The notes beneath the pieces are model-generated. The model ran no database searches. It was not told the DNA's origin and worked only from the letters and a program-made list of their open reading frames with translations. Below, in pieces: positions 16,207-24,682 of a DNA stretch of 64,000 bases. The first letter of the stretch is position 1; the number at the start of each line of letters is the position of its first letter. A program made the position numbers and the translations under genes. This DNA is from CAVXEH01 sp963805305 (GTDB lineage: Bacteria; Chloroflexota; Limnocylindria; QHBO01). Where the stretch lies: positions 62,001-126,000 of the forward strand of contig CAWDTM010000004.1 in assembly GCA_963805305.1 (NCBI GenBank), read 5' to 3'.

Positions 16207-16902
16207 GTGGCCTCCCCGGCCCGCGGGCGCGCGAGACAGTCGTTCGATCCGTACCCAGCGAGGATTCTATTGCCGGACCTCCTGCGGCGCGTCGCCGTGC
16301 GGACCGTCGTCTTTGCCTTCGCGATGGCCATGATCGTGCCCCTGAGCGCGCGGTCCGCCTCGCCCGTGCCGTCGGAGACGCAGCACCTGCTGGACGTCGC
16401 CGCGAATGGTCCGCTTCCCACCCTCGACCGCGGGCTCGCCGGCCGCACCGCGTCCGCTGCCCTCAGCCTCCAGGAGGTCTCCGCACCGGTGACCGTCGAG
16501 CAGCTCGTGCCGGTGCCGTATCCCACGCCCGGTCCGGCGCCGGCCACGGTGACGTACGGCGTCGTGGCGGCGGCCCGCCCCGTCGTTCGCGTCGTCCCGC
16601 CACCGACCGGCGGATCGACCATCACCGGTCGCGCGACGTGGTACTGCTGCACGGCCGGTTGGCGAGGCATCGCAGTGGTTGCGCTGCCCGGAGCCCTGGG
16701 CGGGCACTACGATCCACCACCCGCCGGCCGCTTCGTGACGGTCTGCGCCGATCGCTGCGTCCGGCTCCCGGTGGTGGACTACTGCGGCTGCTACTGGGGC
16801 ACCGCGGACCAGCGCGTGGCCGACCTCTCGCCGGAGGCGTGGGCCGCCGTGACCGACAGGAGCCGCACGGCAGGGGTCGTGACCGTCACCATCCACCTGT
16901 AA
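16207..16902 (+). CDS. secreted protein with RlpA-like double-psi beta-barrel
   Basis: About 231 residues. A hydrophobic N-terminal stretch (VVFAFAMAMIVPLSARSASP) looks like a signal peptide or membrane anchor, then a Pro/Ala/Val-rich linker. The C-terminal 95 residues resemble the RlpA/expansin double-psi beta-barrel: GRATWYCC, GRFVTVCADRC, LPVVDYCGCYWG and ADLSPEAWAAV. Several cysteines could form disulfides outside the cell. The start is uncertain: GTG 16207 has no ribosome site, and TTG 16270 would place the signal peptide nearer the N-terminus. Likely a cell-wall associated hydrolase or binding protein. Confidence 0.7.
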   Translation: MASPARGRARQSFDPYPARILLPDLLRRVAVRTVVFAFAMAMIVPLSARSASPVPSETQHLLDVAANGPLPTLDRGLAGRTASAALSLQEVSAPVTVEQLVPVPYPTPGPAPATVTYGVVAAARPVVRVVPPPTGGSTITGRATWYCCTAGWRGIAVVALPGALGGHYDPPPAGRFVTVCADRCVRLPVVDYCGCYWGTADQRVADLSPEAWAAVTDRSRTAGVVTVTIHL

Positions 16903-16989
16903 GGTCCGCGCAACGGCGGACTACCGGGGTGGGGGCTTCGGGGCGCAGGGAGGGCAGGGCCGAGGCGTGGCCCTGCTAGCATCGGCTCG

Positions 16990-17433
16990 ATGATCCGTCC
17001 GCTCCGAGTGGGACATGTCGTCCTCAAGGTGCGCGACCTCGATCGGTCGCTGGCCTTCTATCGCGACCTTCTGGGCTTCTCCGTGTCGGGCCAGATGAGC
17101 AACGTGATGATCTTCCTCACCGCCACGGGGGAGAACCACCACGACCTCGCGCTCCTGCGGGTGGGCGACCAGGCCCCCTCCGCGCTCCCCTCCGCCGTGG
17201 GCCTCTACCACCTCGCGATCCAGCTCGACGGCATGGACGAGCTGCGCACCGCCCATGGCCTGCTCAGCGCGCAGGGCCTCCTCGAGGGAGCCGTGGATCA
17301 TGGCGTGACCCGCTCGATCTACACCGCCGATCCCGACGGCAACGAGATCGAGCTCTACTGCGACGCACCCCGCCCCGAGTGGGAGGGGCGTGTTGGCGAG
17401 GTGCTGACCACCCGGCCGCTGCGATTCGACTGA
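16990..17433 (+). CDS. VOC-family protein (catechol dioxygenase/glyoxalase-like)
   Basis: 147 residues, one vicinal-oxygen-chelate module with paired beta-alpha-beta halves. VGHVVLKVRDLDRSLAFYRD opens the fold, LYHLAIQLDG supplies a second metal-ligand His, and YTADPDGNEIELYCD supplies the Glu. This resembles extradiol dioxygenases of the CatE type, but substrate is unknown. The start ATG lies 7 nt after TAGCAT (16977-16982), predicting a leaderless mRNA. Confidence 0.88.
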   Translation: MIRPLRVGHVVLKVRDLDRSLAFYRDLLGFSVSGQMSNVMIFLTATGENHHDLALLRVGDQAPSALPSAVGLYHLAIQLDGMDELRTAHGLLSAQGLLEGAVDHGVTRSIYTADPDGNEIELYCDAPRPEWEGRVGEVLTTRPLRFD

Positions 17434-17443
17434 GATCGACCTC

Positions 17444-17578
17444 TCAGTGGGTGAAGGCGTACGCCAGGACGGTTACCACCAGGGCCACGCCCACGATGAC
17501 GACCAGGAGCCGCGCGACCCACGGGTTGCTGCGCTCGGGGTACGGCTGGTACGGGCGACCGCGCCTGCGGCGCGTCAC
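17444..17578 (-). CDS. 44-residue single-helix membrane protein
   Basis: Small gene: a basic N-terminus (TRRRRGRPYQPYPER), one membrane helix (VARLLVVIVGVALVVTVLAY) and a C-terminal FTH. Its GTG start overlaps the TGA of the preceding gene as GTGA (17575-17578). That arrangement, used repeatedly in this window for real gene pairs, is the main support. No function is known; it may anchor or regulate the upstream protein. Confidence 0.6.
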   Translation of the reverse strand: MTRRRRGRPYQPYPERSNPWVARLLVVIVGVALVVTVLAYAFTH

Positions 17579-18036
17579 GAGCGCCACTCCCGGCGCAGCA
17601 GAAATGGCGTCGTGAGCGCCTCCCGGGTGCTGACCGATCGGAGCTGGTTCCGGACCCGCTTCAGCAGCCTCCCGTGGTACGTGCCATCGCCGTACGGCTC
17701 ATGGAGCCGCGCCACGTCCCAGTCGTGGGTCCCGCTCACCACGGACGCGGGCAGGTGGCGATCCAGGATCTCCTTGGACTCGTCGATGGCCACGAAGCGG
17801 CGCGCGCGACGTCCGTTGTCGAGCACGGTCAGCAGATCGGCGAAGCTCACGTCGACGTCGGCGACCAGGGTCGAGAGGCGCTCCATGGTCCCGGGCATGC
17901 GCTCCGGCCTGAAGAGCCCGGCGAGGAGCACCTTGCGCTCCGGCGTGGGCAGCCCGGAGAGCGCATCGCGCAGGTTGGGCATCCCGTTCACGGGGTCCGC
18001 CGCCGGCACGTCGTAGTCGTAGAGATGCACCATCAT
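17575..18036 (-). CDS. conserved-looking protein of unknown function
   Basis: 153 residues from the first of two ATGs (18036, 18033). It contains LTVLDNGRRARRFVAIDESK and HDWDVARLHEPYGDGTYHGR, charged and soluble, with no membrane segment and no motif I recognise. ATG is 8 nt after TACCCT (complement of 18045-18050), so it is probably leaderless. It is divergent from fabI (88 bases between starts) and is followed by the 44-residue membrane peptide gene. Confidence 0.7.
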   Translation of the reverse strand: MMVHLYDYDVPAADPVNGMPNLRDALSGLPTPERKVLLAGLFRPERMPGTMERLSTLVADVDVSFADLLTVLDNGRRARRFVAIDESKEILDRHLPASVVSGTHDWDVARLHEPYGDGTYHGRLLKRVRNQLRSVSTREALTTPFLLRREWRS

Positions 18037-18044
18037 GGGCGGAT

Positions 18045-18083
18045 AGGGTACCGCCGCGCCCGGTCGCCGGCGTCCGGTACACT
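18045..18083. promoter_or_regulatory. back-to-back promoters between the unknown gene and fabI
   Basis: TACCCT on the minus strand (complement of 18045-18050) drives the gene at 18036. TACACT on the plus strand (18078-18083) drives fabI with a leader of about 35 nt carrying GGAGG at 18109-18113. Both boxes fit the local TAnnnT consensus. Confidence 0.55.
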
Positions 18084-18123
18084 CCGCCGCAACGCTCAAG
18101 ACACCAACGGAGGTACCGCGGCT

Positions 18124-18921
18124 GTGCTGCTCGAGGGCAAGCGACTGCTCATCACCGGCGTCCTGACCGACGACAGCATGGCGTTCGCCATTGCGCGGGT
18201 CGCGCAGGAGGCGGGCGCAGAGGTGGTGCTGACCGGTTTCGGGCGTGGCAGATCCCTCACCGAGCGGGTCGCGCGGCGGCTGCCCACCACGCCGGACGTC
18301 CTGGAGCTCGACGTGAACCGCCAGGAGGACATCGAGGGGGTGGGCGCGGAGCTCATGCGCCGATGGGGCCGCGTCGACGGGGTCGTGCATGCCATCGGCT
18401 TTGCGCCGCAGGACGCCCTTGGCGGGAACTTCCTCAACACCCCGTGGGAGAGCGTGGCGACCGCGTTCCAGACCAGCGCCTACTCGCTCAAGGCGCTGGC
18501 GGTGGGCCTCCTGGAGCCGCTCAAGGTGGCCGGAGCGGATGGCGGCGCGTCGGTGGTCAGCCTGGATTTCGACGGCCGATTCGCCTGGCCCATCTACGAC
18601 TGGATGGGGGTTGCCAAGGCGGGCCTCGAGTCGGTGACCCGCTACCTGGCCCGCGACCTTGGCCCCTTCGGCATCCGGGTCAACACCATCTCGGCCGGAC
18701 CGGTGCGCACCATGGCCGGCAAGTCCATCCCCGGATTCGACCAGATCTCGAACACCTGGCTGCGACGGGCGCCCCTGGGATGGGACATGACCGACGCCAC
18801 GCCGGTCGGCCAGATGGCGGCCTTCCTGCTGTCCCCGTGGTCCGCCATGACGACCGGCGAGATGATCCACGTCGACGGCGGCTACCACGCCATGGGGACC
18901 GACGTCTTCGACGACCGCTGA
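18124..18921 (+). CDS. fabI: enoyl-[acyl-carrier-protein] reductase, InhA-like
   Basis: NADH-dependent enoyl-ACP reductase of type II fatty-acid synthesis, 265 residues. The cofactor region is ITGVLTDDSMAFAIA. The FabI Tyr-x6-Lys pair is Tyr158 and Lys165 with Phe149 nearby, the same numbering as in Mycobacterium tuberculosis InhA (established knowledge), and LSPWSAMTTGEMIHVDGGYH closes the fold. GTG at 18124 is chosen from GGAGG 10 nt upstream and from the fit to family N-termini. It stands alone rather than in a fab cluster. Confidence 0.95.
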   Translation: MLLEGKRLLITGVLTDDSMAFAIARVAQEAGAEVVLTGFGRGRSLTERVARRLPTTPDVLELDVNRQEDIEGVGAELMRRWGRVDGVVHAIGFAPQDALGGNFLNTPWESVATAFQTSAYSLKALAVGLLEPLKVAGADGGASVVSLDFDGRFAWPIYDWMGVAKAGLESVTRYLARDLGPFGIRVNTISAGPVRTMAGKSIPGFDQISNTWLRRAPLGWDMTDATPVGQMAAFLLSPWSAMTTGEMIHVDGGYHAMGTDVFDDR

Positions 18922-18927
18922 CCGAGG

Positions 18928-19338
18928 TCAGGCGCGGGCCGGCCCCCCGGGCTGGTACATGAGGTTGACGGAGAGCGCCGCGCTTCCCAGCAGCCGATCC
19001 CCCTCGCGCAGCTCGACCTCGTGGCGGCCGAGCTCCCGCACCTCGAGCCCGTTGAGGTCCGCGACGATGTTTGCGGTGCTGGTTCCCTGGGGGACGTCCA
19101 TGTGCAGCTGCGGCGGCCGCTCGAGGAGCGATGCTCCGCGCGGCGAGACGACCTGGAGGGTCAGGTCGTGCGCCCCCGGCTCCGCGTCCAGGACGGCCAC
19201 GATGAACAGCCGCGGGTGAACCGCAGGGAGGCGGGCCACGTTGATCTGGCCGAAGATGCCGATGGCGCTGATCTTTCCGTCCTGCCCCGTGAGGGCATGA
19301 TCACACAGGAGCAGGGTCCGGAGGCCGAGGGTCGACAC
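18928..19338 (-). CDS. DUF6941-like protein
   Basis: 136 residues resembling the DUF6941 family by its opening TLLLCDHALTGQDGKISAIGIFGQI, a pattern (CDHA...G-K-x-S-x-x-G-I-F) I associate with that family; function unknown. GTG at 19338 lies 6 nt after TAGACT (complement of 19345-19350), so the mRNA is predicted leaderless. The TAG of that box is also the stop codon of sixA, so the promoter is built into the end of the upstream gene. Confidence 0.75.
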   Translation of the reverse strand: MSTLGLRTLLLCDHALTGQDGKISAIGIFGQINVARLPAVHPRLFIVAVLDAEPGAHDLTLQVVSPRGASLLERPPQLHMDVPQGTSTANIVADLNGLEVRELGRHEVELREGDRLLGSAALSVNLMYQPGGPARA

Positions 19339-19347
19339 ACCACCAGT

Positions 19348-19833
19348 CTAGCCGTCTCCCACCGCCGCGTAGAGGTCCGGATCGAGGAGCCAGGCGATCT
19401 CCCCGGTCCCGGCCTCGGGCACGCCGGGAAATTCAACGCAGGCCAACGATCCGGGGCGCAGGCGAACCGAGGTCGCGCCGGTGAGCAGCTCGATCGCCGA
19501 CCCGAGGTCCGGTTGATGGCCGACGAACAGGACGCGACGCGCGTGGGGGTGGGCGGCCATGGCCTGTGCGAGATCGGCCCAGCCGGCGCCCGGCTGCAAC
19601 CGGGGGTCCACCACCGGCTCGTGGCGGCTGTCGATTCCCGCGCGGAAGAGCTCCGCGGTCTCGAGCGCCCGGGCCAGCGGAGAGGTGAGGATCACCTGCG
19701 GGCGGAGGTTAAGGCTGCGCCAGAGCACGGCAGCCCGCCGCAGCGCCTCCGCACCCGCATCGGTGAGGTGGCGCCCGGCATCATCCCCGTGCTGCGGCTC
19801 GGCCTTCCCGTGTCGCAGGAAGTAGAGGATCAA
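19348..19833 (-). CDS. sixA: SixA-like phosphohistidine phosphatase
   Basis: 161 residues, histidine-phosphatase fold with the catalytic RHG in ILYFLRHGKAEP and the second conserved His in VLFVGHQPDLGSAIELL. SixA dephosphorylates phosphohistidine on phosphorelay or PTS proteins. The start is TTG at 19833, overlapping the TGA of the Hsp20 gene as TTGA (19830-19833); without it the RHG motif would lose its beta strand. It is co-transcribed with hsp20. Confidence 0.85.
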   Translation of the reverse strand: MILYFLRHGKAEPQHGDDAGRHLTDAGAEALRRAAVLWRSLNLRPQVILTSPLARALETAELFRAGIDSRHEPVVDPRLQPGAGWADLAQAMAAHPHARRVLFVGHQPDLGSAIELLTGATSVRLRPGSLACVEFPGVPEAGTGEIAWLLDPDLYAAVGDG

Positions 19834-20225
19834 CCGGCCGCTCCGCCGCGCTCCCCGACATGGCCCACCGCGAGGCCACGGGCATGGCCGGTCCGACCGA
19901 CACGGATCTCCCGCGGGATGGTGGCGTCGGCCTTGGGAAACGTGATGCTCAGCACGCCGTTGCCGAACGCGACGTTGGCCCGTTCCGCGTCGACGGCCCG
20001 GGGTAGCTTGATGGTCCGGGTGTACGGCCCGTAGCTCCACTCGCGTCGGAGGTACTCGATGCGCTCCTGGCCGGGACCGTGTTCGCCGGCCCGCAGCGTG
20101 AGTCGGCCGTCATCGGTGACTTCGACGGCGATGTCCTCAGGGGCGACGCCCGGCATGGGCGCAGTGATCATCAGCTCCCGGTCGTTCTCGTAGAGGTTGA
20201 CCGGGATGGCGGTGGCATCGGTCAT
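19830..20225 (-). CDS. Hsp20/alpha-crystallin small heat-shock protein
   Basis: 131 residues with an alpha-crystallin domain at about 5-105: VNLYENDRELMITAPMPGV at the front, VEVTDDGRLTLRAG in the middle and FGNGVLSITFPKA near the end. An ATP-independent holdase chaperone. ATG at 20225 has GAGGG upstream. Its short N-terminal arm suggests small oligomers. Coupled to sixA by a 4-base overlap. Confidence 0.92.
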   Translation of the reverse strand: MTDATAIPVNLYENDRELMITAPMPGVAPEDIAVEVTDDGRLTLRAGEHGPGQERIEYLRREWSYGPYTRTIKLPRAVDAERANVAFGNGVLSITFPKADATIPREIRVGRTGHARGLAVGHVGERGGAAG

Positions 20226-20361
20226 GGGCTGACCCTCGTCGCTTCGGTTGCGTGGGGAGACCCTGCCGCGGGGGCCGGGCGCTCGTGTCCTCCAGCATGC
20301 TCGCGCTCGCGCGGCGTCGCGTCCAGTTGCCACCCGCGCGTTAGGCCGCGGCCTTCGGCAG

Positions 20362-20820
20362 TCACCGCGGCGCGAGGCCGTCGAGTCGGCGCTGCATCCC
20401 CGCCATGGGTCCACCCCGGAACCCGACGCGCATGGCGAGGTACGCGATGGGTGCGAGCAGCCAGAGGATGCGGGCCGCGCCATGGAGCCGGATCTCGGCG
20501 TCGTAGCGGATCGTCGTCCCTCCCGAAGCATCCGGAGCCAGGCTCATCTGGTCCCACCCGTCGAACGCCCTGCCGCCCTGCCCCTCCAACCGGATCAGCC
20601 GCGGCGGCTCGAGCACCACGGTTCGATAGTCGAGCGCGATCTCGCGACCCAGCACCCGGCCGATGATCCGATACCGCGACCCGACCCGGGGCGGACCATC
20701 CTCGAGCGCCCGGGCCCGCAGGATGAACGGGTCCCACTCGACGATGCGGGAGAAATCGGCCAGGTAGGCGAAGGCCGAATCCGGATCGGCGCGGGTATGG
20801 AACGAGGTCCCGAGCTGCAT
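20362..20820 (-). CDS. SRPBCC (START-like) protein beside hgmA
   Basis: 152-residue polyketide-cyclase/SRPBCC-type fold: a hydrophobic ligand cavity protein, with DPDSAFAYLADFSRIVEWDP at the front and a C-terminal helix RVGFRGGPMAGMQRRLDGL. It starts 10 bases after the hgmA stop, so the two are one operon. Its role with homogentisate dioxygenase is not known; a ligand carrier or an unrelated passenger are both possible. Confidence 0.8.
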   Translation of the reverse strand: MQLGTSFHTRADPDSAFAYLADFSRIVEWDPFILRARALEDGPPRVGSRYRIIGRVLGREIALDYRTVVLEPPRLIRLEGQGGRAFDGWDQMSLAPDASGGTTIRYDAEIRLHGAARILWLLAPIAYLAMRVGFRGGPMAGMQRRLDGLAPR

Positions 20821-20830
20821 GGGTGCCGCC

Positions 20831-22054
20831 TCAGTCGGGGAAGGCCTCCGGTCCGCGCTCCGACAGCTCGCGAGCGTGGGCCTCCGCGTCCTTCGGCGGC
20901 AGCCAGCTGTACGGGTAGCGGTCGTCCTCGAGGGCCACCGCCTGCTCGGTCAGGTGCAGCGGATGGAACGTGTCGATCATCACCGCCAGCTCCTCCGTCG
21001 CCTCCTTGCCGATGGACGCCTCGGCGGTCCCCGGATGCGGGCCATGCGGGATTCCCGCGGGGTGCACGGTGAACGAGCTGATATCCACGCCGCGTCGGCT
21101 CATGAAGTTCCCCGCGACGTAGTAGATGACCTCGTCCGAGTTGATGTTGCTGTGGTTGTACGGCGCCGGGATCGCCAACGGGTGGTAGTCGAACTTGCGC
21201 GGCACGAAGCTGCAGACCACGAAGTTGCGCGGCTGGAAGGTGAGGTGCACCGGTGGCGGCTGGTGGATCCGCCCGGTGATGGGCTCGAAGTCGCCGATGT
21301 TGAACGCGAAGGGCCACAGGTGGCCGTCCCAGCCAACCAGGTCGAACGGGTGATGGTGGTAGTGGTAGGCCGTCAGGCGGCCGCGCGTCTTGATCTCGAC
21401 CACGAAGTCGCCCGTCTCGAGGTGCGGGGCCATCTCCTCCGGGGGCCGGATGTCGCGCTCGCAGTACGGCGAGTGCTCCAGCAGCTGACCGTACTCGTTG
21501 CGGTACCGGCGCGGCGGCTCGATCTCGGAAGGGCACTCCAGCCACAGCATGCGCTGCTCGTCGGCACCGGGCATCACCCGGTACGTGGTGCCGATGGGGA
21601 TGACGAGGTAGTCGCCCGGGCCGTAGGGGATCGGACCAAAGATGGTCTCCAGGGTTCCGGTCCCGGTATGGACGAAGAACATCTCGTCCGCCTCACCGTT
21701 GCGGTAGAAGGTCGACATCGGCTCGGCCGGACGGACGACGCCGAAGGTGACGTCGGCGTTGGTGAAGAGCGGGATCCGGCCGCTGACGGCCGTCCCGCCG
21801 GGCTGCACATCCGCGGTGTTGACGAGATGGTGCCGATGCGGACCGGAACGGTCCTCCTGGGCGATCGTGACGTCGACGTCGGCGACCTTCTCCACGAGAT
21901 GGGTCTGGGTCGGCGGCGTGTGGTGGTAGAGCAGGCTCGCGCGACCGGCGAAGCCCTCCACGCCGAAGAGCTCCTCGGCGTAGAGCGAGCCATCCGCCTT
22001 GCGGAACTGGGTGTGGCGCTTGTGCGGCACCTCGCCGCGCCGGACGTAGAACAC
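20831..22054 (-). CDS. hgmA: homogentisate 1,2-dioxygenase
   Basis: 407 residues. Iron-dependent ring cleavage of homogentisate to maleylacetoacetate in tyrosine degradation. It shows HgmA cupin features: VHTGTGTLETIFG with PYGPGDYLVIPIGTTY in the N-terminal half, and SFTVHPAGIPHGPHPG with NSDEVIYYVAGNF in the C-terminal active-site half. GTG at 22054 is preceded by ACGAGG. TAGAAT (complement of 22084-22089) gives a leader of about 23 nt. The pathway partners hpd and an FAH-type hydrolase are in this window but 7-10 kb away. Confidence 0.93.
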   Translation of the reverse strand: MFYVRRGEVPHKRHTQFRKADGSLYAEELFGVEGFAGRASLLYHHTPPTQTHLVEKVADVDVTIAQEDRSGPHRHHLVNTADVQPGGTAVSGRIPLFTNADVTFGVVRPAEPMSTFYRNGEADEMFFVHTGTGTLETIFGPIPYGPGDYLVIPIGTTYRVMPGADEQRMLWLECPSEIEPPRRYRNEYGQLLEHSPYCERDIRPPEEMAPHLETGDFVVEIKTRGRLTAYHYHHHPFDLVGWDGHLWPFAFNIGDFEPITGRIHQPPPVHLTFQPRNFVVCSFVPRKFDYHPLAIPAPYNHSNINSDEVIYYVAGNFMSRRGVDISSFTVHPAGIPHGPHPGTAEASIGKEATEELAVMIDTFHPLHLTEQAVALEDDRYPYSWLPPKDAEAHARELSERGPEAFPD

Positions 22055-22223
22055 GCGTGCCTCGTGAGCTGAAGAGGAGGCTCATTCTACCGGCCGGTGT
22101 CGGGAGGCCGACCGCGTCGTCGTCGGATATGCGCTTCTCGGCGGCTCGGCCGGAGCTCCAGCATGGCGAGGAACGGTAGCCACACGGACCCGATTGGGCC
22201 CATACCGCGAGGAGGTACGACAC

Positions 22224-22961
22224 ATGGGACGAGCGGCAGAGGGCCACACCCTGACCATCGGGGAGCAGCGGGTGGCCATGGAGCTTGGTGATCCGAAGGC
22301 GGAGGCTCGCCTTCGAGCGCGGATCGCGAAGCGCAACGGAGCCATCTCGGTGCGGCTCGCACCGGCATCGGCGTCCGACGTCGAGGGCCACGCCTTCGGG
22401 GTCGCCCAGAGCTCCGTCGCGATCAACCTGCAGATGGACGAGGACGATGTCGAGGGGCACGCGATCAGCCTCCGATTCCCGAGCCTCGAGGAGGCGGAGA
22501 AGTTCCGCCGCAACCTGCTCGCGGCGGGCGTGCTTGCCGGAACGCTGGTGGTGGGCTCCGCCGGGGCCATCGCGATCAGCAGCCAGCCGGCTGCGACGAG
22601 CGACCTGAACTACCCGGCCCAGGTGCAGGCCTACGAGCGGCCGGCAGGGCACGGCATGCTGCAGGGGGCCGATGTCGCGGCACCCGAGGCCATCGCGCCG
22701 GCCCAGTCAATCGCGGTGACCGGCGTCGACCCCGCAACCGGGCAGCCGGCCCGCACCGGGATGCAGCAGGGCACAGACCTGGGCATCGCGGCACCCGCAG
22801 CCACGTCGGCGAACACCGCGACGGGAATCGATCCGGTCACCGGCAAGCCGTTCCAGAGCGGCTTCCAGGAGAAGGCCGACAGCGGGACCCCGGGCCTCGC
22901 CGGCACGCCTTCGGCGGAGCGGCCCGCCGGGAGTGGACCCCTCGAGGGCGTCGATCGCTGA
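22224..22961 (+). CDS. DVEGH-motif protein with one membrane helix and Pro/Gly-rich repeats
   Basis: 245 residues, unknown function. The N-terminal domain (1-95) carries the motif DVEGHAFGVAQSSVAIN at 52-68 and again DEDDVEGHAISLRF at 72-85. One membrane helix follows at about 98-119. The C-terminal tail has a degenerate tandem repeat, GVDPATGQPARTGMQQGTD (167-185) and GIDPVTGKPFQSGFQEKAD (201-219), plus ERPAGHG and ERPAGSG. GGAGG precedes the ATG at 22224. The same D(D)x(E/Q)GH motif recurs three times in the repeat protein at 24683-25114 across the convergent subtilase operon. Confidence 0.7.
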   Translation: MGRAAEGHTLTIGEQRVAMELGDPKAEARLRARIAKRNGAISVRLAPASASDVEGHAFGVAQSSVAINLQMDEDDVEGHAISLRFPSLEEAEKFRRNLLAAGVLAGTLVVGSAGAIAISSQPAATSDLNYPAQVQAYERPAGHGMLQGADVAAPEAIAPAQSIAVTGVDPATGQPARTGMQQGTDLGIAAPAATSANTATGIDPVTGKPFQSGFQEKADSGTPGLAGTPSAERPAGSGPLEGVDR

Positions 22962-22983
22962 TCGGTCGGAGCATCCATGGCGC

Positions 22984-23014
22984 GAACGGCCGGCCTGCGA
23001 TGGGCCGGCCGTTC
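22984..23014. terminator. bidirectional terminator between convergent genes
   Basis: A perfect 12-bp stem: GAACGGCCGGCC (22984-22995) with GGCCGGCCGTTC (23003-23014), 7-nt loop. It lies between the stop at 22961 (plus) and the stop of the subtilase gene at 23020 (minus), so it can end both transcripts. Confidence 0.75.
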
Positions 23015-23019
23015 CGCTG

Positions 23020-23850
23020 CTACCCGGGGCGGCGCTCGTTGTTCGCGACGGCCGCGAGAATGGCCTTCACCTCGAACGGCGTCAGCCCGGGGTGCTTGGA
23101 CAGGATCAATGCCACGAGCGCGGTGACGTGCGGAGCAGCGAACGAGTTGCCGGTGGCCACGGTCTGCCCCCCGTCCCGCCAGGCCACCGGGACGTCCACG
23201 CCCCACGCTCCGAACTCCACCGGTGGCGCGGGGTTGTAGTAGAAGCGCCACGGATCCGGCTCGGCGCTGGCGGCCACGCTGATCACCGAGCTGAACAGGG
23301 ACGGGTAGCTTGGCCCCGCGACGTTGTTCGCGGCGCTGACCAGCACGACCCGGTTGAAGTACGCGCGGTCCGCAAGATCGTGAAAGAGGGGAAACAGTGC
23401 CTCCGACTTGCTCGAGAGGCTCAGGTTGGCGACCCCGACCGGTCGCTGGATTGCCCGCTCCAGGGCCTCCGCGAACGAGGCTCCCTTGCCCTTCAGGTCC
23501 GCTCCGAGGACCCGGATCGAGACGATCTCGACCTTCGGCGCCATACCCACGATGATCCCCGCGCAGGCGGTGCCGTGGCCGAAAAGGTCCGTCGCCGAGG
23601 GGTCCGGGACGACGTGGGCTTCGCCGTCGGTCACCTCGATCGCCAGGCTCTCGACCAGCCGGCCCATCACCGCGGGATGGGTGCCCTCGACCCCCGAGTC
23701 GATGATCGCCACGCTGACGCCGGCGCCGGTGGCACCGCCCCAGGCCCAGTCGCGATCGATCGCGTCCAGGGCCGGCATGCGGGTGAGGCGCTCCCGCTGG
23801 TCAGGGTCGAAGGGCTCGGACCAGGCAGGGAGCTCGTCGGCGGTCGCCAT
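23020..23850 (-). CDS. subtilisin-like S8 serine protease without a signal peptide
   Basis: 276 residues, a complete S8 catalytic triad: Asp51 (VAIIDSGVEGTHP), His92 (LFGHGTACAGI) and Ser236 (TGNSFAAPHVTALVALIL), with the oxyanion Asn in VSAANN (about 175-176). There is no signal peptide and no prodomain, so it should act in the cytoplasm or travel by another route. It is the last gene of a tight minus-strand operon after a tandem-repeat protein and a GAF protein (15-22 base gaps). Short S8 enzymes of this kind often process partner peptides; that role here is inference. Confidence 0.9.
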   Translation of the reverse strand: MATADELPAWSEPFDPDQRERLTRMPALDAIDRDWAWGGATGAGVSVAIIDSGVEGTHPAVMGRLVESLAIEVTDGEAHVVPDPSATDLFGHGTACAGIIVGMAPKVEIVSIRVLGADLKGKGASFAEALERAIQRPVGVANLSLSSKSEALFPLFHDLADRAYFNRVVLVSAANNVAGPSYPSLFSSVISVAASAEPDPWRFYYNPAPPVEFGAWGVDVPVAWRDGGQTVATGNSFAAPHVTALVALILSKHPGLTPFEVKAILAAVANNERRPG

Positions 23851-23865
23851 CGGCTCAGCCTGTCC

Positions 23866-24660
23866 TCAGCCGCGGCGCAGGCGACCGCGATGGGCGCGGT
23901 GCTCGGCCACGACCCGGAGCATGTCACCTGCGAGGTCGAGCTCTTCGGGGCCAAGGTCGCGGAGCCGGCTCACCTCGTCGACGAGCGTCCAGAAGGGCGT
24001 GTCCGCGGTCGCGTCCAGATCCGTGGCGGCTGCCGTGACGATGGCTTCGACCTGCGCCGGCGTGAGGTCCGGCTCGATCTGGCGAAGGGAAGCCGCCAGG
24101 AGCGTCGGCAGGTCCCGCTGCACGCGGGTCGCTGCGATGGCCGCGCCCGCCTGGTTGGCGAACACCGCGAGGAGCTCCATGTCGCGCATGGTGAAGGTTG
24201 GCGCGGAGTGCTTGTCCAGCACCTGCAGCACGCCCACCGTCTCCTCGCCGGCCAGGAGCGGAACGGCCGCTATGGAACGGGGGACATAACCGGTGCGCTC
24301 CGCAGCCGCCCGATCGAACCGGGGGTCGGAGCCCACGTCGGACAGCGCAAGCGCCTCACCGGTGGAAAAGACATAGCCGGCGATGCCGTGGGTGGGCGCA
24401 ACGGACATGCCCACCGCCCCGGCGCCCCGGGGCCCGGCGGCGACCCGGAACTCGAGGCGGTCCGGGTCACTCTCGAAGATGGCGATCGACGCCGCCTCCG
24501 CCTCGAAGAGGCGAACGGTGGCGTCGACGATGGATTGCAGGAGGCGTTGCTCGGACTCCGGCTCGAAACGGCCGGCGACAACCCCACGCCGCGCGGCTTC
24601 CCGAATGGTCAGCAGCGCGGCGTGGAGGACTGGGTCCGTGGAGCCCTGGAGGCGCTCCAT
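23866..24660 (-). CDS. GAF-domain protein
   Basis: 264 residues. One GAF domain at about 35-185: LLQSIVDATVRLFEAEAASI at the front, GIAGYVFSTGEALALSDVGS in the middle, and AAVPLLAGEETVGVLQVLDK before the last helix (FANQAGAAIAATRVQ). The C-terminal 75 residues are helical and charged with no output domain such as a kinase or GGDEF. It may bind a small molecule and signal through its neighbours. It sits between the repeat protein and the subtilase. Confidence 0.85.
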   Translation of the reverse strand: MERLQGSTDPVLHAALLTIREAARRGVVAGRFEPESEQRLLQSIVDATVRLFEAEAASIAIFESDPDRLEFRVAAGPRGAGAVGMSVAPTHGIAGYVFSTGEALALSDVGSDPRFDRAAAERTGYVPRSIAAVPLLAGEETVGVLQVLDKHSAPTFTMRDMELLAVFANQAGAAIAATRVQRDLPTLLAASLRQIEPDLTPAQVEAIVTAAATDLDATADTPFWTLVDEVSRLRDLGPEELDLAGDMLRVVAEHRAHRGRLRRG

Positions 24661-24682
24661 CGGTCAGTTCGCGAGCAGGCGG

